A program made the position numbers and the translations under genes. A DNA stretch of 14,558 nt from Candidatus Dadabacteria bacterium (GTDB taxonomy: Bacteria > Desulfobacterota_D > UBA1144 > Nemesobacterales > UBA2774). This document shows positions 1 through 6,572 of this stretch, piece by piece. Location: contig DAOVUC010000012.1 of NCBI GenBank assembly GCA_030632765.1, forward strand, positions 1 to 14,558, read 5' to 3'. Numbering within the stretch: position 1 is the stretch's first letter; each line of letters opens with the position of its first letter. The notes beneath the pieces are model-generated. The model made no database searches and was not told the origin of the DNA. It worked only from the letters and a program-made list of their open reading frames with translations.

Positions 1-1
1 A

Positions 2-133
2 CTTGTTGAAGAGGGCAAATTAGATCCTACTCATGTTATTTCTCATAGACTCCCATTAGATGAATGTGCTAGGGGTTATGAACTGATGGATCAGAGAATT
101 GATAACGCCATAAAGGTTGTTGTTGAACCTTAA
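2..133 (+). CDS. Zinc-type alcohol dehydrogenase, C-terminal fragment (5' part outside the window)
   Basis: The first bases hold 43 codons and a TAA stop of a gene that enters from the left edge. The visible peptide includes GKLDPTHVISHRLPLDECA and, further on, GYELMDQR and a final IKVVVEP. This I-(S/T)-H-R-L-P-L-(D/S)-E-x-x-x-GYE arrangement, ending in a short basic-hydrophobic strand, is typical of the end of medium-chain zinc-dependent alcohol and formaldehyde dehydrogenases. It belongs to the last beta-strand and helix of the catalytic domain. The catalytic zinc ligands and the NAD-binding Rossmann fold lie outside the window, so substrate and cofactor cannot be judged. A probable terminator follows about 70 bp after the stop. 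Confidence 0.72.
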   Translation, partial: LVEEGKLDPTHVISHRLPLDECARGYELMDQRIDNAIKVVVEP

Positions 134-201
134 AATTAGATGGATAAATTTTAAGCCTCTATATAGGGTTTTAATTTAGAAAAAACGAAAGAGATAATTT
201 T

Positions 202-246
202 GGGACCCAGGCAAGACTTCTTCATGTCTTTCTGTGTCCTATTTTT
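202..246 (+). terminator. Probable intrinsic terminator after the dehydrogenase gene
   Basis: An imperfect hairpin is followed by a T tract. The pairs are GGAC (203-206) with GTCC (236-239), CAG (208-210) with CTG (232-234), and AAGAC (213-217) with GTCTT (226-230), around an 8-nt loop. TATTTTTAT begins at 240, directly after the stem. It lies between the dehydrogenase stop at 133 and the next gene, where a terminator is expected. The small mismatches and bulge weaken the call. Confidence 0.55.
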
Positions 247-391
247 ATAAGTAGTTGACTAAACTTAAGAATAATTGCTCGGAAAAAGCTTTTTTATTGT
301 CCGTCACATTCGGGATCCCCTTTAAAATATTGTTATTTTGATTAAGATTATTCCTTCAAAACATATTCTTAATAGCTTATGGGAGATTAGA

Positions 392-1387
392 TTGAAATCA
401 GCTCGACTTCTTTATCTTTTAGTTTTCCTTTTTGTCCTATCGTGTGCGGGACCATCTCCGACAGATATTGCTAAGTCTGAGAAGGGTACTCTATTCCCTG
501 TAGAACATGGACAGAACTGGGGGTTTATAGATAGACAGGGAAATGTAGCTATTCCAATTAAATATCAAGGAGCTGTAGATTTTTCAGAGGGTAGGGCCCT
601 GATTAAGGAAAACGGGAAATGGGGTTATATAAACGAGTGGGATATAATGGTAATTACGCCTGAATACGTGGAAGCCCATAAGTTCTCAGAAGGGTTTGCT
701 GATGTAAAAGTGGACGGTGCTTATGGCTATATTAACCGTGTGGGGAAAATGGTGATTGAACCTAATTTTGAGAAAGTAAACCCATTCTCAGAAGGACTCG
801 CTAGTGTTAAATATAATGGGGAGTGGGGATATATTAACAAAAAGGGAGAAACCATTGTAGAGCCTCAATATGAAAAAGCTTTTGGCTTTTCTGAAGGACT
901 AGCTCTTATCTTGCTAGATGGGAAGGGGGGGTATGTCAAAAAAAATGGGAAAGTTTTCATACAACCACAATTTGACTACGCCGAGGGCTACTCAGAGGGG
1001 CTTGCTTGTGTTTTAAAAGACGGAAAGTATGTGTATATAGACAAGTTTGGCGAGGTTAAGCTTAAAACCGATTTTGAGAGCGCGAGACACTTTAGTGAAG
1101 GGGCAGCCGCAGTATCTAGTGGAGGTAAATTTGGGTTTATTAATAGGAGTGGTCTTCTAGTCGTTCAACCCGAATTTGACCAGGTCGGGGATTTTTCAGA
1201 AGGTCTTGCGACTTTTAGAATTGGTAATAAATGGGGATTTGTTAACAAAAGGGGAGAAATGGTAATCGAGCCTCAGTTTGAAAGTGCCGTGAGTTTTTCA
1301 GGCGGGCTGGCAATTGTGGAATTGGGCGGCGGTAAGTGGGGTTATATAGACAAAAAAGGTAAGTTCGTATGGAAATCCTTCGAATAA
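392..1387 (+). CDS. WG-repeat lipoprotein
   Basis: This encodes a predicted secreted lipoprotein of 331 residues. I chose the TTG at 392 over the in-frame TTG at 338 for two reasons. A GGGAG Shine-Dalgarno sits at 381-385, 6 nt upstream. This start also gives a compact signal peptide, KSAR, then a hydrophobic run, then the lipobox VLSC with Cys18 as the lipidated residue. The mature protein is almost entirely tandem repeats of about 34 residues. There are eight full copies and a partial ninth, with the pattern (K/N)WG(Y/F)I(N/D)xxGxxVIxPxFExAxxFSEGLAxVxxxG. These are WG (beta-rich) repeats, usually linked to ligand or surface binding, and no enzymatic motif is visible. Copies 5 and 6 lack the WG core (KGGY, KYVY). 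Serine at +2 of the mature protein suggests outer-membrane sorting. The function is unknown. It converges on the permease gene with only 22 bp between the two stops. Confidence 0.85.
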   Translation: MKSARLLYLLVFLFVLSCAGPSPTDIAKSEKGTLFPVEHGQNWGFIDRQGNVAIPIKYQGAVDFSEGRALIKENGKWGYINEWDIMVITPEYVEAHKFSEGFADVKVDGAYGYINRVGKMVIEPNFEKVNPFSEGLASVKYNGEWGYINKKGETIVEPQYEKAFGFSEGLALILLDGKGGYVKKNGKVFIQPQFDYAEGYSEGLACVLKDGKYVYIDKFGEVKLKTDFESARHFSEGAAAVSSGGKFGFINRSGLLVVQPEFDQVGDFSEGLATFRIGNKWGFVNKRGEMVIEPQFESAVSFSGGLAIVELGGGKWGYIDKKGKFVWKSFE

Positions 1388-1409
1388 AATATCGCTTTTA
1401 ATACGGTAG

Positions 1410-2363
1410 CTATTTTTCTGTTATCAATTCTTTGCCTTTAAGATCATCTTCTATGTTTTGACTTTCGATAGCAGTCTTCTTCTTTCGGCTAAATAACCAC
1501 CCTGTTGAACCTAGTATTAATATCATTCCAATAATAGTTGGCACATCAAAAATATACTTCCAAATTAGTAAATCATAACCTGCTGCAAAACCGACTTTGA
1601 TAAAACCCGCAGAAGCCACACTAGGGGCCTCGCCGATTGAAAATGCTTTTGTCATGGTAAGCTGACCTATTGTGCCAAATATTCCTACTCCAAGCAGCAT
1701 TAAGATGATTGTTGTATTTTCAAAAACAGATAGATCAACCTCACCACGGACGGAAAATATTGTAATCAATGTAATAATTGTTGCAGTCCCCGAAAAGTGG
1801 GTCACTATTACCCTGAGGTCTAAACTTTTTAGCTTTCTTAGGCAGATCATCACCACTGCTCCCCCGAATGCCGCGTACACAGCTAATAGTCCCGCAAAGT
1901 TCTGCTCCAAAATTCTTGGGTGCTCTACTAAAATTACCCCCACCATGCCAAATATTATTGAAAGCCATATCTTTTTACCGGATGTTTCTCCCAATATGTA
2001 GCCCGCTACTAATGCTACCCATATAGGTCTTGTTTCTGTGATGACGGCAACCTCGGATATAGGCAGTTTGGTTAGGGCATAGAATGTTGCCAGCATTGCG
2101 GAGCTTCCAACAAGACTTCTCAGCCATAAAGTCCAATTTGTAAATAGAAACGGGTTGATACCTGCTCTTAGTGCAAGAGCTAATGTTATTATAAAGGAAA
2201 TAAGCATTCTAAAAAACGCTATAAGCAGCCAGTCACAATAGCTGCCAAGCTCATGCGTGAGAGCACCCATAGTAGCGAATGCAAAACCACCAACAGTCAT
2301 CCAAAGAACGGCTTTGTTATTTGAAGTGCTTTGAAATTGCGTAGCTATACTTTTATTTATCAT
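1410..2363 (-). CDS. EamA/DMT-family permease
   Basis: This is a polytopic inner-membrane protein of 317 residues from the ATG at 2363. An in-frame TTG at 2372 would add three residues, and neither start has a clear Shine-Dalgarno. The sequence is almost wholly hydrophobic, with about ten membrane segments arranged as two EamA halves, roughly residues 20-150 and 160-290. Family hallmarks are visible. One is the early helix with AFATMGALTHELG. Another is the motif LPISEVAVITETRPIWVAL at the end of the first half, with its counterpart KAFSIGEAPSVASAGFIKV in the second. A short charged tail (SRKKK, then EDDLKGKE) lies in the cytoplasm. Members of this superfamily export or import amino acids, nucleotide sugars, S-adenosylmethionine and other metabolites. 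The substrate here cannot be told from sequence. It lies 180 bp downstream of the HAD gene, so it may be transcribed separately. Confidence 0.88.
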   Translation of the reverse strand: MINKSIATQFQSTSNNKAVLWMTVGGFAFATMGALTHELGSYCDWLLIAFFRMLISFIITLALALRAGINPFLFTNWTLWLRSLVGSSAMLATFYALTKLPISEVAVITETRPIWVALVAGYILGETSGKKIWLSIIFGMVGVILVEHPRILEQNFAGLLAVYAAFGGAVVMICLRKLKSLDLRVIVTHFSGTATIITLITIFSVRGEVDLSVFENTTIILMLLGVGIFGTIGQLTMTKAFSIGEAPSVASAGFIKVGFAAGYDLLIWKYIFDVPTIIGMILILGSTGWLFSRKKKTAIESQNIEDDLKGKELITEK

Positions 2364-2492
2364 AATTACCAATAACCCATAATAGCTCTTATTTTCTCCC
2401 TCGGATAAAAGGTTAACGCTTTTAAGAACTGCTTTTTAGAAAAAATATAATGATCTATTACTAATAGTTTACCCAAGAAAACTTGTGATGGG

Positions 2493-2498
2493 ATTATA
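2493..2498 (-). promoter_or_regulatory. Possible -10 box for the permease gene
   Basis: A perfect TATAAT lies on the minus strand about 130 nt upstream of the permease start, within the 180-bp gap. The only -35-like hexamer (TTGATC at 2519-2524) is 20 nt away, longer than the usual 16-18, so the call is weak. Confidence 0.25.
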
Positions 2499-2527
2499 CA
2501 CAAAGATGGAAGTGTGGTGATCAAAGC

Positions 2528-2552
2528 TATGTAACTCAAGTCAAATTACATA
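2528..2552 (-). repeat. Perfect inverted repeat directly after the HAD gene stop
   Basis: TATGTAA at 2528-2534 is the exact reverse complement of TTACATA at 2546-2552, with an 11-nt loop. It abuts the stop codon of the HAD phosphatase gene and may mark the end of the rpoN cluster transcript. It is AT-rich and lacks a following U tract on the minus strand, so it is at best a weak terminator or an RNA 3'-end stabiliser. Confidence 0.4.
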
Positions 2553-3350
2553 TTATCCGATATCCTTCAGCAAATCTCTTAAATTGTTTATAACGTGATC
2601 GGGTTTAATGTCGGAATCTTTTAGGTCCTTTTTTTTTGTTGATCCGGATAGTACAAGGATAGTAGATAGCCCAGCATCCTTGCCACCTTGAATATCAGTA
2701 TCAAGCCGGTCCCCTATCATGACAATCTTATGATTATTCACTCTTCCTAAGGCTACTTCGAATATAATGTTTTCCGGTTTCCCGGCCACTTTGGCTTTCT
2801 TTCCCGACGCAACCTCAACTGATGCCAGAATAGCTCCGGTTGCTGGAATATGACCTTCTTCCGATGGATAAGCAGGGTCACGATTTGTTGCATAAAAATC
2901 AGCTCCGTTTCTCAGAGCTAGGGTAGCAATCTTCATTTCATTGTAATGAAAGTCATGGTGACTCCCCAATATCACAAAATCAGCGTATTTACCTTCTTCT
3001 CCATTAACGATTGTGATACCGGTATTCTGGATTTGATTTCTTAGGGTATTACCTCCTATCACATAAGCAGTCATATTTTCGAGGCTATTATGTTCTTCAC
3101 AAATATGCTGTGCAATTGCCATTGAGGATGTAATAACGTCTTCTGAGCTTGCTTGAATCCCTATACTTCGAAGTTTATCTGCACATTCTGAAGGAGATCT
3201 CCTAGGGTCGTTAGTTAGGAATAATACAGTTTTCCCATTCTCCTTAAGATATTTTATTGTATCGGCCGAGCCCTTAATGGGGTTCCCGCCAACGTATACT
3301 ACGCCGTCCATATCTAAGAGGAAGCCGTTAAATAAATCTAAGAGTCTCAT
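2553..3350 (-). CDS. HAD-superfamily (subclass IIA) phosphatase, NagD-like
   Basis: This is a soluble cytoplasmic phosphatase of 265 residues from the ATG at 3350. A TTG at 3374 would add eight residues, but that extension lacks a Shine-Dalgarno, and the ATG puts the catalytic loop where this family has it. All four HAD motifs are present (numbered from the ATG). Motif I is DMDGVVY at 13-19, with nucleophile D13 and acid/base D15. Motif II is LTND near 45-48. Motif III is the lysine in AGKP near 191. Motif IV is GDRLDTD at 213-219. The cap between motifs II and III is the large C2A type, as in NagD, p-nitrophenylphosphatase and phosphoglycolate phosphatase. Its residues do not settle the substrate, which is likely a small sugar phosphate, nucleotide or phosphoglycolate. 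It is the last gene of the rpoN cluster, 64 bp after the small acidic protein gene. Confidence 0.88.
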   Translation of the reverse strand: MRLLDLFNGFLLDMDGVVYVGGNPIKGSADTIKYLKENGKTVLFLTNDPRRSPSECADKLRSIGIQASSEDVITSSMAIAQHICEEHNSLENMTAYVIGGNTLRNQIQNTGITIVNGEEGKYADFVILGSHHDFHYNEMKIATLALRNGADFYATNRDPAYPSEEGHIPATGAILASVEVASGKKAKVAGKPENIIFEVALGRVNNHKIVMIGDRLDTDIQGGKDAGLSTILVLSGSTKKKDLKDSDIKPDHVINNLRDLLKDIG

Positions 3351-3414
3351 ATTCTTTTTTGGTTTATTTTGCAAAATATTAATGACTTAGGAGGGTTCAA
3401 ATGCCTTTAATATA

Positions 3415-3738
3415 TCAACCCCAGATGTGTTGTTTTAATTCTTCCTGTTTATCCTCATCTATTTCTTTATAAATAAGAGATATGACCTTTAGCTGGTCAT
3501 CCTGAACAATTTCAATATGAAGTAAGTTTAAAATCTCAACAGCAGCGTCTCTGTAACCTTCGTAGTAATCTTCTTCTTTGCTCGAAGCTTTCACCGTTCT
3601 TGAGTCTAGATGCAAAGCGATTGCTGCATATTCAATCGGCACTTTCTCATCAATTTCCAGTTGATAATCTTCTAAATCACCTGTAAGTAAGTGAGTCTTC
3701 CATGCATTTATGATCTTATCTACACTTTTCTTGTTCAT
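3415..3738 (-). CDS. Small acidic protein of unknown function
   Basis: This 107-residue protein is not recognised as a member of any family. The ATG at 3738 is preceded by GAAGG at a suitable distance, and the gene lies between known genes on the same strand, so it is probably real. The product is strongly acidic, with about 24 Asp/Glu against about 13 Lys/Arg. It looks mostly helical, has no signal peptide or membrane segment, and has no cysteines. Visible features are a central acidic-aromatic patch KEEDYYEGYRDA, a C-terminal hydrophobic/acidic helix (KVISLIYKEIDED), and the end KQHIWG. The leader carries a duplicated 13-bp sequence containing the Shine-Dalgarno. A plausible sigma-70 promoter lies in the 121-bp gap after the EIIA gene. 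Its position next to EIIA and RapZ hints at a regulatory or binding role, but that is context only. Confidence 0.7.
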   Translation of the reverse strand: MNKKSVDKIINAWKTHLLTGDLEDYQLEIDEKVPIEYAAIALHLDSRTVKASSKEEDYYEGYRDAAVEILNLLHIEIVQDDQLKVISLIYKEIDEDKQEELKQHIWG

Positions 3739-3741
3739 TTC

Positions 3742-3769
3742 TTCTACCTTCTTTTATTCTACCTTCTTT
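3742..3769 (-). repeat. Tandem direct repeat carrying two Shine-Dalgarno-like sequences
   Basis: TTCTACCTTCTTT occurs at 3742-3754 and again at 3757-3769 (15-bp period). Read on the minus strand, each copy gives AAAGAAGGTAGAA. The downstream copy places GAAGG at normal Shine-Dalgarno spacing from the ATG at 3738. The upstream copy has no start codon at that distance, so it may be a ribosome standby site or a simple slippage duplication. Confidence 0.7.
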
Positions 3770-3809
3770 GAAATTTCATTCTCGATTTGAGTCTTATAAG
3801 GAAAACGAT

Positions 3810-3837
3810 AGTATACTCAATCAATATAATTTTTAAA
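3810..3837 (-). promoter_or_regulatory. Sigma-70-like promoter for the small acidic protein gene
   Basis: On the minus strand TTTAAA (3832-3837) is followed after 16 nt by TATACT (3810-3815), which matches the -10 consensus at five of six positions. It sits in the 121-bp gap between the EIIA stop and the small protein start and would give a leader of about 65 nt. This gap is unusually long for the cluster, which supports a separate internal start. Confidence 0.45.
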
Positions 3838-3859
3838 TGTGTTGCCGGCTACAAAGTTA

Positions 3860-4273
3860 TTATGATTTTCTATTGTGCAGTAGCTTGCTCGCTATAATAA
3901 TATTCTCTCTACCAGCAGATTCTGCTATTTTAACTGCCTCATCCAGTGTCACCTTGTTAGAAAGAGTGGCAAGTTTTAACAGCATCGGAAGATTAACTCC
4001 TGATATTACTTCAACCTTATTTTCTTCAAGGAACGTTAGGCTAATATTTGAAGGGGTTCCCCCGAACATATCGGTAACCAGCAATATTCCGTCTTTTCCT
4101 TTAACATTTTTAATAGCGTTTTTAATATCCTGCTTAAAAGATTCAAACTCACTATTGGGATCTAGGCACACGCCGCTAATTTTTACAGATGGTTTTGAAG
4201 ATAGGACAAAATTTACGGCAGAAATAAGTTCTTTAGCCAACGCCCCATGTGTTACTACAACTATCCCAACCAT
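3860..4273 (-). CDS. PTS enzyme IIA component, mannose/sorbose family
   Basis: This is a 137-residue cytoplasmic phosphocarrier domain. The N-terminus MVGIVVVTHGALA carries the phosphorylated histidine, H9, at the end of the first beta-strand. The family motif VTDMFGGTPSN at 66-76 is intact, as is the later SGVNLPMLL segment. The length equals a free-standing EIIA(Man) domain, with no fused IIB. The ATG has one of the best Shine-Dalgarno sequences in the window (AAGGAGGA), overlapping the rapZ stop region 10 nt upstream, so translation is probably coupled. In full systems HPr phosphorylates H9 and the phosphate passes to IIB and then to sugar through IIC/IID. No IIB, IIC or IID is seen here, so a regulatory rather than transport role is likely, though that is an inference. 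Confidence 0.92.
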   Translation of the reverse strand: MVGIVVVTHGALAKELISAVNFVLSSKPSVKISGVCLDPNSEFESFKQDIKNAIKNVKGKDGILLVTDMFGGTPSNISLTFLEENKVEVISGVNLPMLLKLATLSNKVTLDEAVKIAESAGRENIIIASKLLHNRKS

Positions 4274-4283
4274 TTATTCCTCC

Positions 4284-5135
4284 TTAATTATTAGATATAT
4301 CCCTATGTCGAGTTATTGGTGACAGATAATCAAAATGCTCTGCAATCTTATTTGTAATGACGACTGATCTGTGCTTGCCGCCGGTACAACCTATTGCGAT
4401 TGTCAGATAAGATTTTCCTTCCTTTTCGTAATTGGGAATTAAGAATTCTAGAAATTCGGTAAGTTTCTCTATAAATGTTATGGATTCTTCATTGCTTAAT
4501 ATGAAGTCTAAAACTTCACTGTCCATTCCATTTAAATGCTTCAAATTTTCAACAAAATGCGGATTGGGAAGGAACCTGACGTCAAAAATCATGTCCGCGT
4601 CGTAAGGTATGCCATGTTTAAAGCCAAAAGAAATAATATTTACCAAAATATTTTGGGTATTAGATTTATCAAATTTATTTCTAATAATATCTTTTAATTG
4701 ATGAACATTCAGCTCTGACGTGTCAATTTTGTAACTAGAAAGGTTTTTAAGCTCTTCAAGCATATCTCTTTCTTTCGATATACCCTCTAAAATGTTTCCA
4801 TCCGATGATAGAGGGTGTTTACGGCGTGTTTCCTTGTACCTCTTTACAAGAGTTGTGTCAGAAGATTCTAAGAATATTATATCGACAGGGTAACCCTTTT
4901 GTTTGAATTCTTTTATTACTCCGGGAGCACGATCAAAAAATACTCCTTCACGGACGTCAATGACTAATGCTACTTTACTTATCCCTTTATCTGAGTTCTC
5001 ACAAAGTTCTATGAACGTCGGTAGCAGTGTTGGAGGGATGTTATCTACGCAATAATATCCAAGGTCTTCAAGGACGTTTGCAGCCGTACTCTTGCCCGAG
5101 CCTGAAAGCCCGCTTATGAAAACTAAGTTCATCAT
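4284..5135 (-). CDS. rapZ: RapZ/YvcJ-family nucleotide-binding regulator
   Basis: RapZ-family proteins bind ATP or GTP. In Escherichia coli RapZ is an adaptor that guides RNase E to the small RNA GlmZ and so controls glucosamine-6-phosphate synthase. This protein has 283 residues, the usual length. The Walker A loop GLSGSGKS is at 9-16, followed by DLGYYCVDNIPP and a Walker B-like VALVIDVR at 55-62. The SFGFKHGIPYDADMIFDVRF block begins at 169, followed by LPNP. The C-terminal signature GCTGGKHRSV is at 249-258. It ends in RHRDISNN, without the lysine/arginine cluster that the E. coli protein uses for RNA binding. Two adjacent ATG codons at 5135 and 5132 could both serve as start, and no strong Shine-Dalgarno is seen. 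The gene lies 32 nt after hprK and 10 nt before the EIIA gene. RNA binding cannot be assumed for this member. Confidence 0.94.
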   Translation of the reverse strand: MMNLVFISGLSGSGKSTAANVLEDLGYYCVDNIPPTLLPTFIELCENSDKGISKVALVIDVREGVFFDRAPGVIKEFKQKGYPVDIIFLESSDTTLVKRYKETRRKHPLSSDGNILEGISKERDMLEELKNLSSYKIDTSELNVHQLKDIIRNKFDKSNTQNILVNIISFGFKHGIPYDADMIFDVRFLPNPHFVENLKHLNGMDSEVLDFILSNEESITFIEKLTEFLEFLIPNYEKEGKSYLTIAIGCTGGKHRSVVITNKIAEHFDYLSPITRHRDISNN

Positions 5136-5167
5136 TTATTATCTATGGTCAGCATGATAATTTCTAT

Positions 5168-6091
5168 TTACTCTAGAATTTTTTCTGTCCTGTAGGTCCC
5201 TCTTGATTTTAACAGCTGGTTCCGTACGGCAACTTCGATTATTGTAGCAGTATTTCTGCCCGGTCTTACAGGAATTAATAGATATGGTAACTCTACTCCC
5301 ATTATCTTGTATACATTCTCATCTATTCCTAATCTGTCATATTCAGTATCCGAATTCCACCCGACAAGCTCAATTACCATGTTTATTATCCTTCTATCCA
5401 TTACAGAGGCTCTACCGAATAAGTCCATGATATTGATAATGCCGATGCCCCTTATTTCCATTAGGTGCTTTATTCTTTCCGGACCACTTCCAAATAGCTC
5501 GCCGGAAACTGATTTTGTTATCTCTACGACATCATCTGAAATGAGTTTAGAACCCCTGTTTATTAAGTCAAGGGCGTTTTCACTTTTCCCAATACCGCTT
5601 TTCCCAAGTATCAGAACCCCCAGTCCATGTATATCCAAGAGGACTCCATGCGCCGTTGTAAAGGGAATAATTTTGTCTTGCAATATTTTGTTAAGTAGGG
5701 ATATTAGCTTTTGTACGGGGAGTTTGGTTGTAAAAAGAGGCACATTCGTTTCTTCGCATGCTTTCCTTAATTCTTCGCCAGGTAAGAGCCCCCTTTGAGC
5801 TATTATACATGGGATATCTTTAGAAAAAAGAGCCCTTAAAACCGATTGCTTCTTTGAATTCGGAAGTTTGTTGAAATTAGAAATACTATTTCTGCTAAGT
5901 ATATATATTGCACCTTGTTTATGCTTTACCTTCGGATCTATTAATTTCGGCCCTAGCTCTTGTACCGTCTTAATAATGACTTTACGTTTAAGGCCGTTCT
6001 GACCCGCTATAAGTTCTATTCGGAGTTCTTGCCCCCAGGTACCACTTAACTCAGCAACATCAAGTTTGTTAACACTTTCAATACTTCTCAT
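5168..6091 (-). CDS. hprK: HPr kinase/phosphorylase
   Basis: HprK phosphorylates HPr on a serine using ATP or pyrophosphate and also reverses this, controlling carbon metabolism and PTS activity. The 307-residue protein has both expected parts. The N-terminal domain is at about 1-130. The P-loop kinase domain begins with HGVLLDIHGLGVLILGKSG and has Walker A GKSGIGKS at 163-170. Further conserved residues are His148 (HGV), the acidic pair D186-D187 (ISDDVVE), the signature MEIRGIGIINIMDLFG at 211-226, and VRPGRN at 275-280. All look functional. Its ATG overlaps the end of ptsN by 14 nt, suggesting translational coupling. The substrate HPr is not encoded in the window. In many proteobacteria this gene sits between ptsN and rapZ, as here. 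Confidence 0.95.
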   Translation of the reverse strand: MRSIESVNKLDVAELSGTWGQELRIELIAGQNGLKRKVIIKTVQELGPKLIDPKVKHKQGAIYILSRNSISNFNKLPNSKKQSVLRALFSKDIPCIIAQRGLLPGEELRKACEETNVPLFTTKLPVQKLISLLNKILQDKIIPFTTAHGVLLDIHGLGVLILGKSGIGKSENALDLINRGSKLISDDVVEITKSVSGELFGSGPERIKHLMEIRGIGIINIMDLFGRASVMDRRIINMVIELVGWNSDTEYDRLGIDENVYKIMGVELPYLLIPVRPGRNTATIIEVAVRNQLLKSRGTYRTEKILE

Positions 6092-6539
6092 CTTCTATGG
6101 TTATTGCCTCGTATATATCCTCCTGGGATTCAAGCTTCATTAATCTTGACCTTAGTTCCGGGTTCTTAAATATTTTAGAAATTCTTGCCAGTAGCTGAAT
6201 ATGAGAGCCGGTAGCATTTTCCGGTGCGATTAGGGTAATAAAGAAGTGGGTCTCTTTTCTATCAATAGATTCAAATTCTATCCCCTCAATACTTCTTCCG
6301 AAACCTGCAATTATATCTGTAACCCCGCTTATTTTCGCGTGTGGGATTGCTACACCTGAATCGACAGCAGTGCTGCAGAGCTTTTCACGCTCCAGTAGTA
6401 TCTCAACCAGTCTTTCCCTATTAATATTTGAATAAACAGACGATATGTTATCTGCAAGCTCTTTAATAACTTCCGCTTTGCTGGTGGAATGGAGATGTGG
6501 GATTACAGTTTTTAGCTCCAGTATGTTGGCGATTTTCAT
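6078..6539 (-). CDS. ptsN: PTS-Ntr enzyme IIA (nitrogen-regulatory EIIA)
   Basis: EIIA-Ntr is the output phosphocarrier of the PTS-Ntr branch. It signals nitrogen, carbon or potassium status by binding partners rather than moving sugar. The 153-residue protein has the fructose/mannitol-type EIIA fold. The active-site histidine H67 lies in the motif STAVDSGVAIPHAKI, and the conserved segment HFFITLIAPENATGSHIQLL follows. The start is ATG at 6539, 33 nt after hpf, with only a weak purine-rich upstream stretch. The end overlaps hprK by 14 nt. The position after rpoN and hpf is the classic one for this gene. The phosphate donor (Npr/HPr) is not encoded nearby. Confidence 0.94.
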   Translation of the reverse strand: MKIANILELKTVIPHLHSTSKAEVIKELADNISSVYSNINRERLVEILLEREKLCSTAVDSGVAIPHAKISGVTDIIAGFGRSIEGIEFESIDRKETHFFITLIAPENATGSHIQLLARISKIFKNPELRSRLMKLESQEDIYEAITIEDEKY

Positions 6540-6572
6540 TGTATTTTCTTATATCCGTAAAAGTAATAATAC

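Noticed and set aside
283..294. Palindrome AAAAAGCTTTTT before the WG-repeat gene, considered as a terminator or operator
   Set aside because: It contains only two G-C pairs and no separate loop. It is a short AT-rich palindrome likely to arise by chance, and a better terminator lies at 202-246.
3837..4322. A 161-codon plus-strand frame opposite the EIIA(Man) gene
   Set aside because: It is the antisense reading of a convincing EIIA with its active-site histidine and a strong Shine-Dalgarno.
4284..6539. A novel signalling or defence island
   Set aside because: Each gene belongs to a known core family and the order matches the established rpoN/PTS-Ntr neighbourhood. Only the missing HPr and the 107-residue protein are unusual.
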